Part shown: positions 31,653 through 44,890 of the stretch, one piece after another
Numbering within the stretch: the first letter of the stretch is position 1
Layout: each line of letters opens with the position of its first letter
Assembly (NCBI GenBank): GCA_029204225.1
Contig: CM055111.1
Coordinates: 29,920,790-29,984,789 of the forward strand
DNA length: 64,000 bases
Direction of reading: 5' to 3'
Origin: Diphasiastrum complanatum
Lineage: Eukaryota > Streptophyta > Lycopodiopsida > Lycopodiales > Lycopodiaceae
Notes under the pieces: generated by a model
Databases searched by the model: none
Told to the model about the DNA's origin: nothing
What the model saw: the letters and a program-made list of their open reading frames with translations, nothing else
Made by a program: the position numbers and the translations under genes

Positions 31653-33250
31653 CTCCCTCTTGAACCTTGCAGCTTTGTTCGTTCAATCCAATTGCCTCTC
31701 TTTGCTTGGTAAAGAGCGGCTTGTTGAGCGGTTTTGTGAGGAGATCTACAATCATACTTTCTAATTTTATGAACTGGACTTGGAGCTCTCCTTTCGAGAT
31801 CAAATCTCGAATGTGATGGTACTTTAGAAGAATGTGCTTCATCTTTGAATGGAAGACAGGATGTTGGGACAGATAGATGGCACTCCGAGAGTCCATCATC
31901 ATCGTGCTTGTACCCTCTTGTGGTATCCCGATTGCCTCTAACATTATCTACAGCCACACTACCTCATTTTTCACTTTCAAGGATGCGACATACTCAGCTT
32001 CGCAAGAGGATTGAGCCACCGAAGTTTGCTTTTTTTATATCCAGCTGATTGCAGCTCTGCACGCTATTGTACATCCTCCAGTAATGGACTTGTTGTCATC
32101 CTTGCAGCTCGCCCAGCTCGCATCACTATAGTGATGCAGCGCGAATCCTTTCTTTTCGTTTCTAGCTCTGTAGGTTAATCCAATATTCTGGGTACCCTTC
32201 AGATATTGTAGGATTCGTTTGGCCATTTGCCAATGTGCTACACCAGGATTGGAACAGAATTGGCTCAATGCTTAAATGGAGAAGGTCAGATCTGGTCTGG
32301 TACAAATTTTCAAGTACATCGGACTCCCGATTAAGTTCTGGTAGGGTATACCTGCCATCTTCTGTTCATCCTCTTCTGTTTTTGGACAATCCTATTTCGT
32401 GAGCTTGGCTCCAGCTATCATTGGTGTGGCTTTCTCTTTGCAGTCCATCATGTTGTACTACTTCAGCACTTTTGTGGCATATTTTGACTGAGTCAAGTGC
32501 ATTTCACCATTTGTTCGATCTCTTCTGATCTCCAGCCCTAGGCATTTTGTTGCTTCTCCAAGATCTGTGATATTGTAGCTTTCAGAAATCTGACTCTTCG
32601 TGTCTTTGATTAGCATCAAGAAGTTTCCTATCATCAACGAATCATCCACAAAAATGGTCAATATCCTACTCTTTTGATGTAGACATTACAATCTGGTTGA
32701 GTAGGATTGAAGTCTAGAGACTTTAGAAGACCATCAAGCTTTTTGTACCAGGCTCGTGATGCCTGTTTTAGACCGTAGATGCATCTCTGCAATCTACATA
32801 CATATTGTTTGTTGTCGGGGTCTTCATAGCCTTCAGGTTGCTTCATGAAAATTTCTTCCTCTAGATCTTTGTGGAGAAAGGCTATTTTCATGTCAATCTG
32901 GTGAATTTCTAGATTGTACTGTGTGGCATATGCAAGGAGTAGCCTTATGCTTGTCATCTTCACCATGGGCGAATATGTGTCGAAATAGTCGACACCATAT
33001 CTCTGCGTGTAGCCCTTTGTGACAAGCCTTGCCTTGTAGCGGCCAATAGTGCCATCTGATTTTAGCTTTTTCTTGTACACCCACTTGCAGTCGACTACTT
33101 TTTTATTTTCTGGCAGTGGCTTTAATGTCCATGCCTCATTTTGCCTCATCGACTCGATTCTGACATTGCCTGCTTTCAAAAAATTTTCTCTGGACTCTGG
33201 ATAGCTTCTTGATATGTTGCTGGCTCTTCTCTAAAGTTGCAGTACTCGAA
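31653..33250 (-). pseudogene. RT and RNase H of element F
   Basis: Reading on the minus strand: VVDCKWVYKKKLKSDGT, RYGVDYFDTYSPMVKM, HQIDMKIAFLHKDLEEEIFM and CIYGLKQASRAWYKKL in an open 173-codon frame (33179-32658). Then comes FVDD (the YVDD site) at about 32650, DLGEATKCLGLEI, HWQMAKRILQYLKG, HYSDASWASCKDD, HSKMKHILLKYHHIRD and DLLTKPLNKPLF. The domains are complete but spread over several frames with stops. Confidence 0.87.
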
Positions 33251-33479
33251 CTGCATGTCTTCGCTCCATTGAAGATTGTCAGAATAGCGGTCTGGAGGTC
33301 TTCTTTGTCTTATTGACCTTCGAGGTTTGTTTTGTCGTTGCTCAAACATTTCTTGTTTGTGGGGTCGATCCTCTGCTTCCTACTGCTCTGGAGTCTAGGG
33401 CTCTGCATTTTGATTTGATGTATGTCCTTGATCTCCTTCTTGAATAGGCGACAGTGTGAAGATCTCATGGTCTCTTTCG

Positions 33480-34140
33480 TCTTTCAATCCAGGGAATGTG
33501 GACTCGTCGAACTTCACATCTCTGTTCGAAACAACCTTCTTCGTGGTTGGATCGTAGAGTCTGTCCACAATCGTACGTCAGAATCATGATCCAAACACTC
33601 GTACGTATGACAGATCAAGCTTTCTGCCTGTCCACATTTCGTATGGTGTTTTTTTCTCCAGCGCTGTCGTCGTTGATCTGTTCTGCAGGTGTACAGCTGC
33701 AGCTATTGCTTCAGCCCAGAATTGGCCTGGAAATTGATCTTGTGCCATCATGCATCTGGCTCTTTTGACTAGCATTCTGTTTTTTCTCTCTGCCACATCG
33801 TTGTATTCTAGTGTGTATGAAGGAGTGAACTAGTGTTCGATCTCCTGTTCTTCACATAATCTTGAGAATTCTGTGCTTTTGTATTCACCTCCATTGTCAG
33901 ATCTAAGGGTCTGTATCTTTTTCGAGGTGTGTTGCTTTACGAATGCCACAAACTTCTTGAAAGAATCAAACACTTCGGATTTCTTCTTCAAGTAGTAGAT
34001 CATGGTCATTTGGCTGTAATCATCTATGAACGTTAGAAAATATCTCGAACCTGAGAGCGAATATGTTTTCATCGATCCACACATATCAGAATGGACAAGC
34101 TCAAGAATGGATTCCGATGTTGCTTGTCTTTCTGACAAGC
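33480..34140 (-). pseudogene. Integrase of element F
   Basis: On the minus strand the core reads ELVHSDMCGSM (first Asp), FLTFIDDYSQMT and TLRSDNGGEYKS (second Asp). After a stop it continues with VAERKNRMLVKRARCM (catalytic Glu), FWAEAIAAAVHLQNRS and RKLDLSYVRVFGS. The zinc-binding pre-integrase region is missing; protease sequence runs almost directly into the core. Confidence 0.85.
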
Positions 34141-34149
34141 TTCAAGATC

Positions 34150-35120
34150 TTCTTGTTGCAGGTTATGTGAGATGTTGCTTCTGAATCGATGACTACATCG
34201 TAGTCGTGTTCAGAGTAGCTTGTCAAAGCTTCGTCGAGTATCGTGAAAGCTTCGTCACCTCTTTCAGCATCTTTTGATGACTCTACAACGTTTGTTTTTT
34301 CAGTTTAGTTTTTTCTTTTTGGATTAAATCTGCAATCGTATGCAAAATGTCCTTTCTTCTTGCAGTGCATGCAAGGTATTGCTGGATTGAACCATCATTT
34401 GTTGGCCATGTGGCCTGGTTTGTGGTAGTGATCACAGGAAGAAGATTGTTGATTCAAGGACTTCGTCTTCTCAAATCTTGGCTTGTTTTTGTTCTTCTTC
34501 TTTCCTTTCGTGAAGAGAGCCTTCTCTTGATCACTGCTTCCCTCTCCTTCGTCTCTCATCAGTCTCTCATCAACAATAAGACTGACCGCTTTGTCGAATG
34601 CCATATCTGATAGACTCAGTATGAGCATTCTCAACGATTGATAGGACGTCGGTAGAGATTTCATGAAGTACATCAACTGCTGTGGTGCTAGGACCCGGTG
34701 CTCCTATCCTGATGCAGCGAGTCGAGCAAAGATCGTTCTGATCTTCTCAACATGCTGATCCAATTGGTTGCCATCCCACCGTATTGATTGCAGCTGATTG
34801 TGAAGGTGCATGACTAAATCTGCAGTCCTCACTTCATACTTCTGCTTCAATCTTTCCCATGTTGCATGGTTGCTTTCGCAGTCTTCAATCTGCATGAGTA
34901 GATCTTCATTTATGGACGAAATGATGATCGCCATTGCGCGCTCATTCTTTCTAATCCATTCAACTCTCCTTGGCTCTCCCTCTAAAGGCTGCACCTCTGA
35001 GAGCTTGGTCATCGACCAGATGCCTTCGCCCTTCAGGAGTGTTTTGATATTGAATTTCTAGATTCTATAATTTGCACCATCAAGACTGATTGCTACTCTG
35101 GTCTGGATTGTCGTAGCCAT
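34150..35120 (-). pseudogene. Gag-protease of element F
   Basis: The ATG is at 35120 (MATTIQTRVAISLDGANYRI), followed by TAG where Trp is expected (before KFNIK). Open segments are 35012-34704 (gag core with ATWERLKQKYEV) and 34676-34395. Two zinc knuckles are visible, CDHYHKPGHMANK (degraded) and CMHCKKKGHFAYDC (intact). A protease-like VIDSEATSHI follows, in which the catalytic DSG is altered to DSE. It is non-functional. Confidence 0.83.
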
Positions 35121-35172
35121 ATTGTGTTGTCTAGAAGAATCACTACTAGGATATCAGTAGTGATGACCTGTA

Positions 35173-35185
35173 GGCTCTGATACCA
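35173..35185 (-). other. Primer-binding site of element F
   Basis: TGGTATCAGAGCC on the minus strand begins directly after the LTR end GACA. Confidence 0.85.
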
Positions 35186-35368
35186 TGTCGTGAAAGCGAC
35201 AATTTTCTGTCTTTGAATTTTCTTTTCGTGCAGAAGCTCTTACGGGATCCTAGACACTCGACTACGCATCACAGAACATATTTTATTCTAGCAATCAAGA
35301 GACACAGCACAAGGCCAAGAGATACACGAAATAGAGCAACTATATTGTCAGTTTGGTTTTGATCGTCG
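35186..35368 (-). repeat. Truncated 5' LTR of element F
   Basis: Only the part of the LTR next to the primer-binding site remains, homologous to 30881-31070. Homology stops at TTTGGTTTT, after which LTR sequence of element H begins. Confidence 0.75.
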
Positions 35369-35677
35369 TTGACGTGGATGTCAGAGACTTCGTATCAGCT
35401 TGCTTGGACAAGACATCAGGGAAGTCGATGACGTGGAAGTCACTGATGTGGACGTCGAAGACTTCATATCAACTTGCTTGAAAAGATGTCAAAGTTGGAG
35501 ACTTCGAACACTTCGAAGTCGAGGAAGTCAAAGCTGACTGTCATCGACTTCACTTGTAATTCTATAGACTGATGTCAAGAAACAAGTGTAATTTTGCAGA
35601 TGTCATGACTGTACAAACAACTAAGGAATGGATCTAGATTAGTATACAATAAGGATGGAGATGATAGAAATCCAACA
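35369..35677 (-). repeat. Partial 3' LTR of element H
   Basis: In minus-strand sense it begins TGTTGGATTTCTATC and follows the LTR at 935 for about 130 bases. Then comes a repeat-rich stretch built on GACTTCGAAG / GACGTCGAAGTC-like units (35380-35560). The rest is lost at the junction with F. Confidence 0.8.
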
Positions 35678-35689
35678 CCCCCACTTAAT

Positions 35690-37541
35690 CTGGATTTTTA
35701 AATATCTTAATTCTCAAATTCAAGATAGCACAAAAATTGTTGTGTGCTTCCTGATTTTAACCCTTTTGTAAATATGTCAGCTGCCATGTACTGGGTTCTG
35801 CAAAATTTCAGAATTACCTTCTTGTTGAGTATCTTGCTCCTGATGTAATGGTATTTGATTTCAATGTCCTTGCTCCTAGAGTGAAATCTAGGATTAATAG
35901 ATAATGCAATTGCACTTTGATAGTCACACCGGATCATTGTTGGAGCAGATTGTCTAATGCCAATGTCAGACAATAAATTACTCAACCAAATTGTCTCTTT
36001 AGTAGCTTGAGAGGCTGCAATGTACTCTGACTCTATCAAAGACATTACAATGGAGGTCTGCTTACGACTACTCCAGGATATTGGACCATTATTGAGCAGA
36101 AAAATATATCTAGAGCTTTCCTTCTGTCGATGCTTCCACCTGCTTTGTATTTGATCTTAAAGATCCATTTGCAGTCAATTACCTGTCTTCCTGCTGGCAG
36201 ATCCTCAGCAGTGACTCCTGAATGGAATAGTGAGAGCACTCATCAGTGTATCGGACAGACTGACTTCGAATTCTTGTTGACCTTCTAGTCGAGTTTCAAG
36301 TTGTGAAATCTTGTTTTCTGTCAGCTGTGTCGGGCATGTCGAGTGCTCATGAGTTGCAGTCTCTTCATCTTCCTCTGGATCTCACTGCATAGTGTGAGTG
36401 TAGGAAGGAATGAAAATTGCCTTCTGAGAAGAATCAGTGGTGGGGGCAGAAAATGTGGACTGCATTTGGTTCTTGCCCTTCAAATCAATAAACTGATCAT
36501 GTATAAAAGTCACATCCCTGCTAGTGAAAACTTTACAGATATCTATGTTCTACAGTCTGTACATTCCATTTGAATTGCAATAGCCAACAAAAATAGATTT
36601 AAAAGAATGCTCATCAAGTTTCTTTCTCTTATCCTTTGGGATATGAGCATAGGCTGTGCATCCAAATACCTTCAAATGTTTGATTGAGCGTTTGAATCCC
36701 GTCCAGACCTCATAAAGAGTTTTGATGTCATGAATGCCTTTAGTTATACATCAATTCAACAAATAAGCTGTTGTTGAAACAACATGCTGCCAAAAGGATT
36801 TGGGCAATGAAACATGTGTTATCATGCATTTAGCAGACTCGACTAAGGTCTTGTTCTTCCTCTCAGCCAGTCCATTTGACTGTGGAGAATAGGAAGCAGC
36901 AAACTGTTGCTCAATGCCATTGGATGAGCAATAATCCTTGAATACATTTGAAATATATTCACCACCATTGTCACTCCTGAAAGCTTTGATTCTTTTGCAT
37001 GTCTGCAATTCCAGCATTTTCTTTAAATTTCTCGAAGGATTATTTGTGCTTTAGAAAATATACAACAGTTCTCTTGGAATAATCATCTATAAATGTAATA
37101 AAGAACTTTGCATCAAGTAGTGATGGTATTTGCATTGGGCCACAAATGTCAGTATGCACAATGTCTAACAAACCTTTAGAAATGTGTTCTTAATTTGACT
37201 TGAATGGTCTTCTTATTTGCTTCCCTATGATGCAATTTTGGCAGACAATTTTACAGCCTAGATCAAGAACTGAAGAATGCTTAGACATGTTACCTATTGA
37301 TCTGTAACTGAGGTAACCAAGTCTATAATGCCAAATCACCTCTTCATTAGTAGATGTCGAATTGTTTAAAGCACGATCAGTCACAATATTGCAATGACTA
37401 AGCCTATAAAGATATCCTTATCTCTTTTTGAGTGGAAGAACTCTCCTATTCTTATCAATATTTGGCAATTGACAGTAAATTTGTTGTCAGATTTGGGACA
37501 TACGATAGTGAATTTATGGTTACACTTAATATTGTGAAAAA
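35690..37541 (-). pseudogene. Polyprotein remnants of element H
   Basis: On the minus strand from right to left: PNLTTNLLSIAKY (after protease), YRLGYLSYRSIGN with CQNCIIGKQ (zinc site), the integrase core fragment AFRSDNGGEYIS with QSNGLAERKNKTLVESAK, KHLKVFGCTAYAHIP, then the RT start VIDCKWIFKIKYKAGGS. Near 36110 the RT jumps straight to the RNase H stretch (IESEYIAAS, HSRSKDIEIKYHYIRS, YMAADIFTKGL). The RT catalytic core is therefore deleted. Several stops lie in the integrase part. Confidence 0.84.
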
Positions 37542-37738
37542 TGGTGAGAGATTTCAACAAGTTTGTTCATATTTTGGTAAATTGTCAATTGAGGCCAAAA
37601 CTCATTTTAGACTTAGAGATAAACTTTTTGAAGTTATATTAGTTTAAAATACATTCAATAAACACTTTTTGAAAGTGTGGGAAAGTTGGTAGTCGAGTTT
37701 GAGAGAGATTTAAATTTGAACTTTGGGTACATTGAATC

Positions 37739-38831
<1,093 letters not shown>

Positions 38832-39286
38832 ATTGAATCTAGTCCCAAAATAGTAGGGTTTTTCACATTGGAGAGAAAGCCAAGTGGCAAAGTAGGGTTT
38901 GTTCCTGTTATATATTGTTGTAACTCATGGAGAAAGGGATCTTCTCTCTTCTCTCTCTCATTCCATCATTATACATGATTTTCTCTGGGTTCTACAACTC
39001 ATTGATGCACTCTTAGGATGTTATCTTGCAATTCTATAAATAGAATGATCATTTAATGTTATTTTCGGTTTCACACGTGTGAAATACAGTAAGGTACTGT
39101 AATTGTACGGACAAAAACTACATTTTATGTTTTGGTTCATGTTTGATCAGTATCTCTTAGAGTTTGCATCTCATTTTGTATGTAGATGCTGATTTTTCTA
39201 CATTGGCAGGATTGTTGGTTTGCTCTTTTTTTAACCAAAGATCAGGGACATGGATTTGGATCTTGAATGATCTGAAATCCTTCACA

Positions 39287-39298
39287 TGGTATCAAAGC
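39287..39298 (+). other. Primer-binding site of element D
   Basis: TGGTATCAAAGC follows the LTR directly, one change from the usual initiator tRNA-Met match. Confidence 0.8.
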
Positions 39299-39888
39299 TC
39301 TTGTGTTTCATGTTATGAAAGGATCAACCACGTTTATCAAAGATTTGGAGGAGTTACCAATGCTAGAGCATGCTAGATTGATTTCTACTCAAAAATCTCC
39401 ATTTTTGCACATGTAGAATTGATCTTTTGTAGGCCAAAACTCAATATAGGTTTATATACTTGATCAATTCCGATTTCACACTTGGTTTATTGAAAATAGC
39501 CAATTTCTGGTGCATTAGGAAGGTCTCATTGGAGACTACAAGATGATATATCACGTTTTAAAAAATTGCATGTAGAATTTGAGACATTCAATTTTTTGTG
39601 ATTCTATCAAAACCCTAATTTTGATTGGATCTCTAGTTTGTGAGGTTACTGAATTTCATTTGAGTGTGTTTCAATCTTAGGAAGTGGCAAGAATCATTAT
39701 ATTGAGGATAGATCATAGGTTGATCAAGATATCTCTATTATGTGTGTTGATTTTCTAGTTATAAGTGCTAGAAGAGATTTGAGAGGTTCCATATCTTTGT
39801 GATTTCTTCTTGAGTTCATTTGTTGACATTCAAGAGAGTGCTTGGTGCATTGAAACAAGTGGAAAGAAGAAGATTATGTCATTGCAAC

Positions 39889-40950
39889 ATGGCTACAAGT
39901 GGTGGATTCATGTTGGGACAATGATAGGCTTACCTCAATCAACTATTCTACTTGGAAGGTGAGGATGGAGTCCTTATTGGAGATGAATGAGTTGATGGAA
40001 ATTGTTGCAAGTGTGGAAGAGAGACTAGTAACTCAACAAGATCAAATGAGGTATGATAAGAGGGTCGACTTGGGAAGCTTTGAAGAAGCTTTATGAATCC
40101 AAGTCTACATCAAGAGTGCTTACTCTTAAGAGACAAATCTTTCAAAATTTGCAAAAGAAGGAAGAGAGTACTCATGCTTTTGTTTTGAGGGTTAAATCAT
40201 TCAATGATGATTAGGTATTGATGAAAGCATTAAGGAGGTAGAATTTGTTCAAGTTATACTTAATGGCTTGTTGGACGATCATGCTAATCTTGTTCAAAGT
40301 TTTGCTATTCAAAATACTTTGCCAAGCATTGTGGATTTGCAAGAGATTTTGGTGAATGAGGAGTATAAGCTTCAATCAAGAGGAGGTGGATCTACATTGA
40401 CATCTCATTACAAAGAGGATGCTATGTTCATCAAGGGCAAGTTCAAGGGCAAAGACAAAGGCAAGTGGTCTAAAGGGCAAGATCAAGGTGAGACTTCTCC
40501 TTTTGGAAGAAAGAAAGAAAAGTCTAAGTTGAGATGTTTTTATTGTGGAATCAAAGGATATTTTGCAAATGAATGTTTGAAGAAGCAAATAGATGAAGGT
40601 AACAAGCAAATCAACTTTACTACTTATGATGAGGATCTAGGTGGTTGTGATTCTCTTTTGATGTGTTCTTCAAGTCCAATATTAAGTGAAGGTGACAAAG
40701 ATTCATGGTGGATTGATATTGGAGTTAGTTCACAGATGACTAGTCACAAGAAGTTTTTTACTTCTTTGGTCACTTATGATGGAGCCAAGAAAACAATTCA
40801 CATGGCCAATGGTGGTGAGTGTGTAATTCAAGATATTGGTTCAATTCCTATTTGTCTTTCTACTAATAGAAAGGCGAGACTTGATGGTGTTCTTTACATT
40901 CCTTCACTTTCAAAGAATTTGTTAAGTGTTGGTCAAATGATAGAAAAATG
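39889..40950 (+). pseudogene. Gag-protease of element D
   Basis: A probable ATG at 39889 (MATSGGFML) is put out of frame by a small deletion just before NDRLTSINYSTWKVRM, the gag start; the related fragment at 4816-5010 keeps the longer version. A shift and a stop follow near 40085 and 40215. The open segment 40268-40950 has a basic Lys/Gly linker, a zinc knuckle CFYCGIKGYFANEC with Tyr in place of His, a protease site altered to WIDIGVSSQMT (DSG changed to DIG), and VLYIPSLSKNLLSVGQM. Loss of the zinc-knuckle His and protease Ser argues against function. Confidence 0.83.
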
Positions 40951-42590
40951 ATACATTGTAAAGTTTGGTGGTGATGCTTGTTTCATTACAAAGGAAGAAA
41001 TCTTGGTTGGTAGGGGCAATAGACAAGGTAGACTTTTCAAGCTTGATGCTTTTGCTATGGCTAACAAAAAAGATGCAATGGAAAAGGAGATTGGTCTCAA
41101 CTTTCCAAAGTTCTCTTTTAGCATCAATAAGATTGGTGGATCTTATGCAAAGTCTAACAAGCTTCCTTATGCTAGATCTAGGTCAAGATCTAATATGCTT
41201 CTTGGAGATGTTCATATTTGTGCTAACTTGGCTAGTCTTGAGGATAATGATGGTTTTTCAATGGTTCTTCATGGCAAGTGCAAGCATGCAAAAGGTAAGG
41301 AAAGAGCTAACTTCATCAATGGAGGTGGTGAAGGTTCTTCCTTGGAAAAGGTTGTTGCTAATGATTTCTTTGATCATATGGAAAAAGATGTTGCTGGGCA
41401 TTCATGAAGAAGGTGGTTCTTACACATTACTTTGTTATAGAAGTTCTTGTTGAAAAAAGAGAGTACTTCAATCATCCATATGTTGAAGGTACTAATCATT
41501 TTTTTCATGGCTTTTAATGTCTTTGAGGTTCCTACTTCTTATGATGCAATCATTAAGAGGGAGTCTTATGAAGGAAAGAGCAATGGAAGATTGGTTCTTG
41601 GGAGGATCCAAATGTTGGTTGGAGAAGACTACACGGAACAAATTGAGAGGCAATTTCTTCGAGGCAAGGGAGATATCATTGGTGAGCTTATTGAGGTTTG
41701 TTATGGACTCAAGAAGGCTGGATTTATTAGGTTCGATGAAAAGTTTGGAATCTATCTTTTGATTTATGATGGTGTCATGGGAGTATTTCCAGAGGTTCAG
41801 GTCTGAAGATATTCATATCTTTGATATTTTTGATGATCAAGAGAAAGGTAAGCAAGTGGAATGAACACATTTTGTTTTACTCACACATTTTGGAGAATTG
41901 TCTTGTGTAGATGATGCTATGCAAGTGGATATTTGTTCTCATGGTTTTCATGCTAGAAAATCAAGTAGTGTCTAGAAAACAAAGTTTGTTCAATGACTTT
42001 GATGGTCAAGATGAAGATCAAGAGGTTGGTCTCAAAGGGCTTCAACAACACAAAAGGAAAGGTGACAATTTGGAGCTAGTCTAGAGCATCAAAGGAGGGT
42101 TATTTGGCAAAGATGTTATGGATTTGTTTTTACAGGAGTCTTTAAGCTCAAGTAAGCTCAAAGGAGTAGCAAGGAAGTGTTGTTCAAGTTTACTTTACTT
42201 TTTCTCTCTCATGGTTGAGCTATTTCATGTGAACGTGTGCAAATTGTCAAGATATGGACAAACTAGCTACATTGGTTTGCATCATTTTGATGTTGGAATT
42301 GTACTAACATTCTTGGTTGGTTTTGCTGATGGAAATGAAACTATTGGAGGTTCATTATGTCACTCATTCATGGCCAAGTCATCAAGTGTTGATGATATCT
42401 TGTGGCAAGATGGAGATGGAGGATCATGAGGCATACCAAGAAAAGACAAAGTTGGAGGAGACAAGCAAGCAAATGGTTCACACTCACATTTATTGTCTGG
42501 TGGTTGTAATTTTCCAGAGAGTTCAAAGTTTTAAACATGGAAAAATCATTTCATTTACATTCTATTTGGTTTTTCATGTTCTAGTTACAT
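40951..42590 (+). pseudogene. Degenerate 3' part of element D with RT traces
   Basis: After the protease a 134-codon frame (41003-41407) has pre-integrase-like NRQGRLFKLD but no zinc site. A frame at 41447-41806 ends with VCYGLKKAGFIRFDEKF, which resembles the RT motif KALYGLKQAPRAW. Frames near 42118-42430 contain no recognisable domain. Integrase core and RT active site are absent. The codon usage still looks coding-like over long stretches. Confidence 0.5.
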
Positions 42591-44890
42591 CTTGATGTGT
42601 AAAATTGATGTAAGAAATAGTAAAAAATATTACTGCGAAAATCAGAATCTAGTGGAGAGTGCAGATCAAATTGCACACAATTACTTATAGAAATTTGACA
42701 TCATCAAATCACATGCAGCACCCACAAGAATGAACATTCCTATCTAATTCTATAATAAGATATTTTGATTCACAGTATAGTGATAGACAAATATATTTGA
42801 ATCTTAGAGTTTATATGTACTATTTCATGGAATTTTTTACTTGGGTAGAATGCTCTAATTAAGAACATGAAATTTATTTTTATTGCTTGTTTCTCTAACC
42901 AAAATAAACTTCAACCAAAGACGTGCATTTGTAGCACGCAAATCACCAAAGAATCTCAAACATTTTTAAACACAATTACACAAACATTTTTCAATACATC
43001 TTGTAAGGGCATGCAACATACATTCTACACAAGGCCTAACAATTGACAATTTAATTTTCAAGCCAAAAAAATGTACCAAAAAAGGCCTAACATACACAAC
43101 CCTATTTAGAGTACAAGATATTTAGAACTTAGAACTCACCTCATCACTCAAAAATCAATGCTTCAAACTTGACACATACATAGGTACTAAAATGGAATGT
43201 ATGTGAACACATACAAAATGGCAACCCCAAATCCCTATCATGAACACTTACAAAGACACTCAATTTTCTACTCAATCTTTAAACACAATATCAATACAAA
43301 AACACGAATTTCATATTTTTGTAGATTACAGCTTTACTGTGCTTGCAAGGAACTTGAAACCATAATTTTGTAGCTTGTAGAAGAATATTCCATGCAACTC
43401 AAAATGACCATTTTCTAGGAACAATCATATATTATAATAACAACCAAACACTAAAAAAATACATCACATAATATAGAAGATTAGCATCCTTCAATACAAA
43501 CACACCAACCAACATTCTAGGAGACATTGACATGCTCTCTTTAGACAATGCTACGAGCCGTCTCATAATACTCATGAATCAACATAACCTCAAACAAACA
43601 ATCACAAGAAATACAACAATACTCATAAGCCAACTATTGGATCAACCATTAACCATTACATTATTTACATGCACCATGACGAAGACCCATTCCTAAATAT
43701 CGAATAAAGCAAAACAATTTGGCAATGGCCTGTACACCATCTCTTATTAAATGTAGGGCCCTTGTGGCTTGCCACTATCCCTTGTTCTATCATTGTAAAA
43801 AGTTTTATTTTTATGATAGTGATTATGATAGTTGCAACTTTTGCAACTTAAATTGCTAACAAAAATGAATGAATCATCAAAATAACTTACAAATACCTTA
43901 TCTATTTCACCAAAAAAACTAATAGGTGGAATTGTGCGAACCTTTTTCTTTTTCCAATCAAGCAATTTCACCATCATGGCAAAGGCCTTTGTGACATAAT
44001 ACCACAACTTTCTGGTTTAACTCATTATCTCCCCTTACAGATTTTTTTGGCCAACTTTTCAAAGCAAAGTAAATAAATGACACAGCAGTAGAAAATGCAT
44101 CTTGTCTTGGGTGATGAGGACAAGCAACTTGCCTTTTAATTTCCTTTGAATGCCTTTTCTTCGCAAGATTTAAATCTCTTGAAGAAATTAATGAAAACAG
44201 TGAGCAAATCGTTTACTTTGGCTCTATCTTGCCAATGCAGGCCTGCTATGTGCTCAAAAAGGTCAATGGAAGTTCTAAGGACCACTCAATATTTACGAAT
44301 GTCATAGAAAAGAACAATGCCCTCTTGAAATCACTCAAAGAAGTATAGGATCTAAATCAGATGGTGAGATCAGATGATTAGATACAAAAGCTTGATGATA
44401 ACATAAAGAATCGCTTTATGGAAAGATAATTACAGAGTAGAAGAAATGGAAGAGACCTGATTGCAACTTACATAAAAACAAATTTGAGTCTGAGGCCACT
44501 TATTAGCGCATAGACACTGGAACACTTTACATATTAAAGGCTTCCAACATTCTGTTCCAAGAGCTCAAACACTTCCATCTGCAAGAACAATTAGTATCCG
44601 AGAATACTCGTCCTCCAGCGTATCTGGACAATCAAATTTATGACTTACCTTGAATCAGCTCCCACTTCAAGCCTCAGCAAAATTTAAACCTCATAGATAC
44701 AATTTTGATCTGTGGCAGCATCCTGGAATATTTGAAATCGGCTCTGACATGTATCCAAGCCACTATACAGTTTACACCTCATACATAGCACTCAGCAGAA
44801 AACTCAGCAGCTTATTTTTCCATCAGTTCACCAAGCCCTTGGGCAATTTTGCCCTCTTGCAGAATCCTCAGACAAGTAGAGTTATGTGTT
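42591..44890. other. AT-rich intergenic DNA, no supported gene
   Basis: There are long A-rich stretches and no LTR ends. A minus-strand frame of 86 codons at 43747-44007 (LLDWKKKKVRTIPPISFF, then SCKSCNYHNHYH) is unrecognised and may be chance. The stretch 44240-44640 has protein-like but broken frames that match no family I know. Confidence 0.4.

Larger units (their letters stand above)
30881..35368 (-). mobile_element. Copia element F, minus strand
   Basis: The left LTR (3' LTR, 30881-31652) and a fragment of the right LTR (35186-35368) share sequence such as CTCTTACGGGATC and CAATCAAGAGACA. Inside, on the minus strand, are gag, protease, integrase, RT and RNase H in copia order, with a purine tract next to the left LTR and a primer-binding site next to the right one. 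Its left end cuts element E. Its right LTR keeps only the ~180 bases next to the primer-binding site and is joined to element H, so a deletion or recombination removed the rest. Confidence 0.85.
35369..37541 (-). mobile_element. Copia element H, minus strand, truncated
   Basis: H has a partial 3' LTR (35369-35677), a purine tract, then minus-strand RNase H, RT, integrase and pre-integrase. It is cut on the left by the junction with F and on the right by the LTR of element D at 37542. It belongs to the same family as the element at 1-1959: the LTR start and RNase H tail match closely. Confidence 0.8.

Noticed and set aside
31437-31712. 91-codon plus-strand frame
   Set aside because: It lies inside the minus-strand LTR of element F and has no conserved feature.
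43747-44007. Exon of a host gene on the minus strand
   Set aside because: The frame is short, unrecognised and without clear splice partners; kept only as a remark in the intergenic entry.
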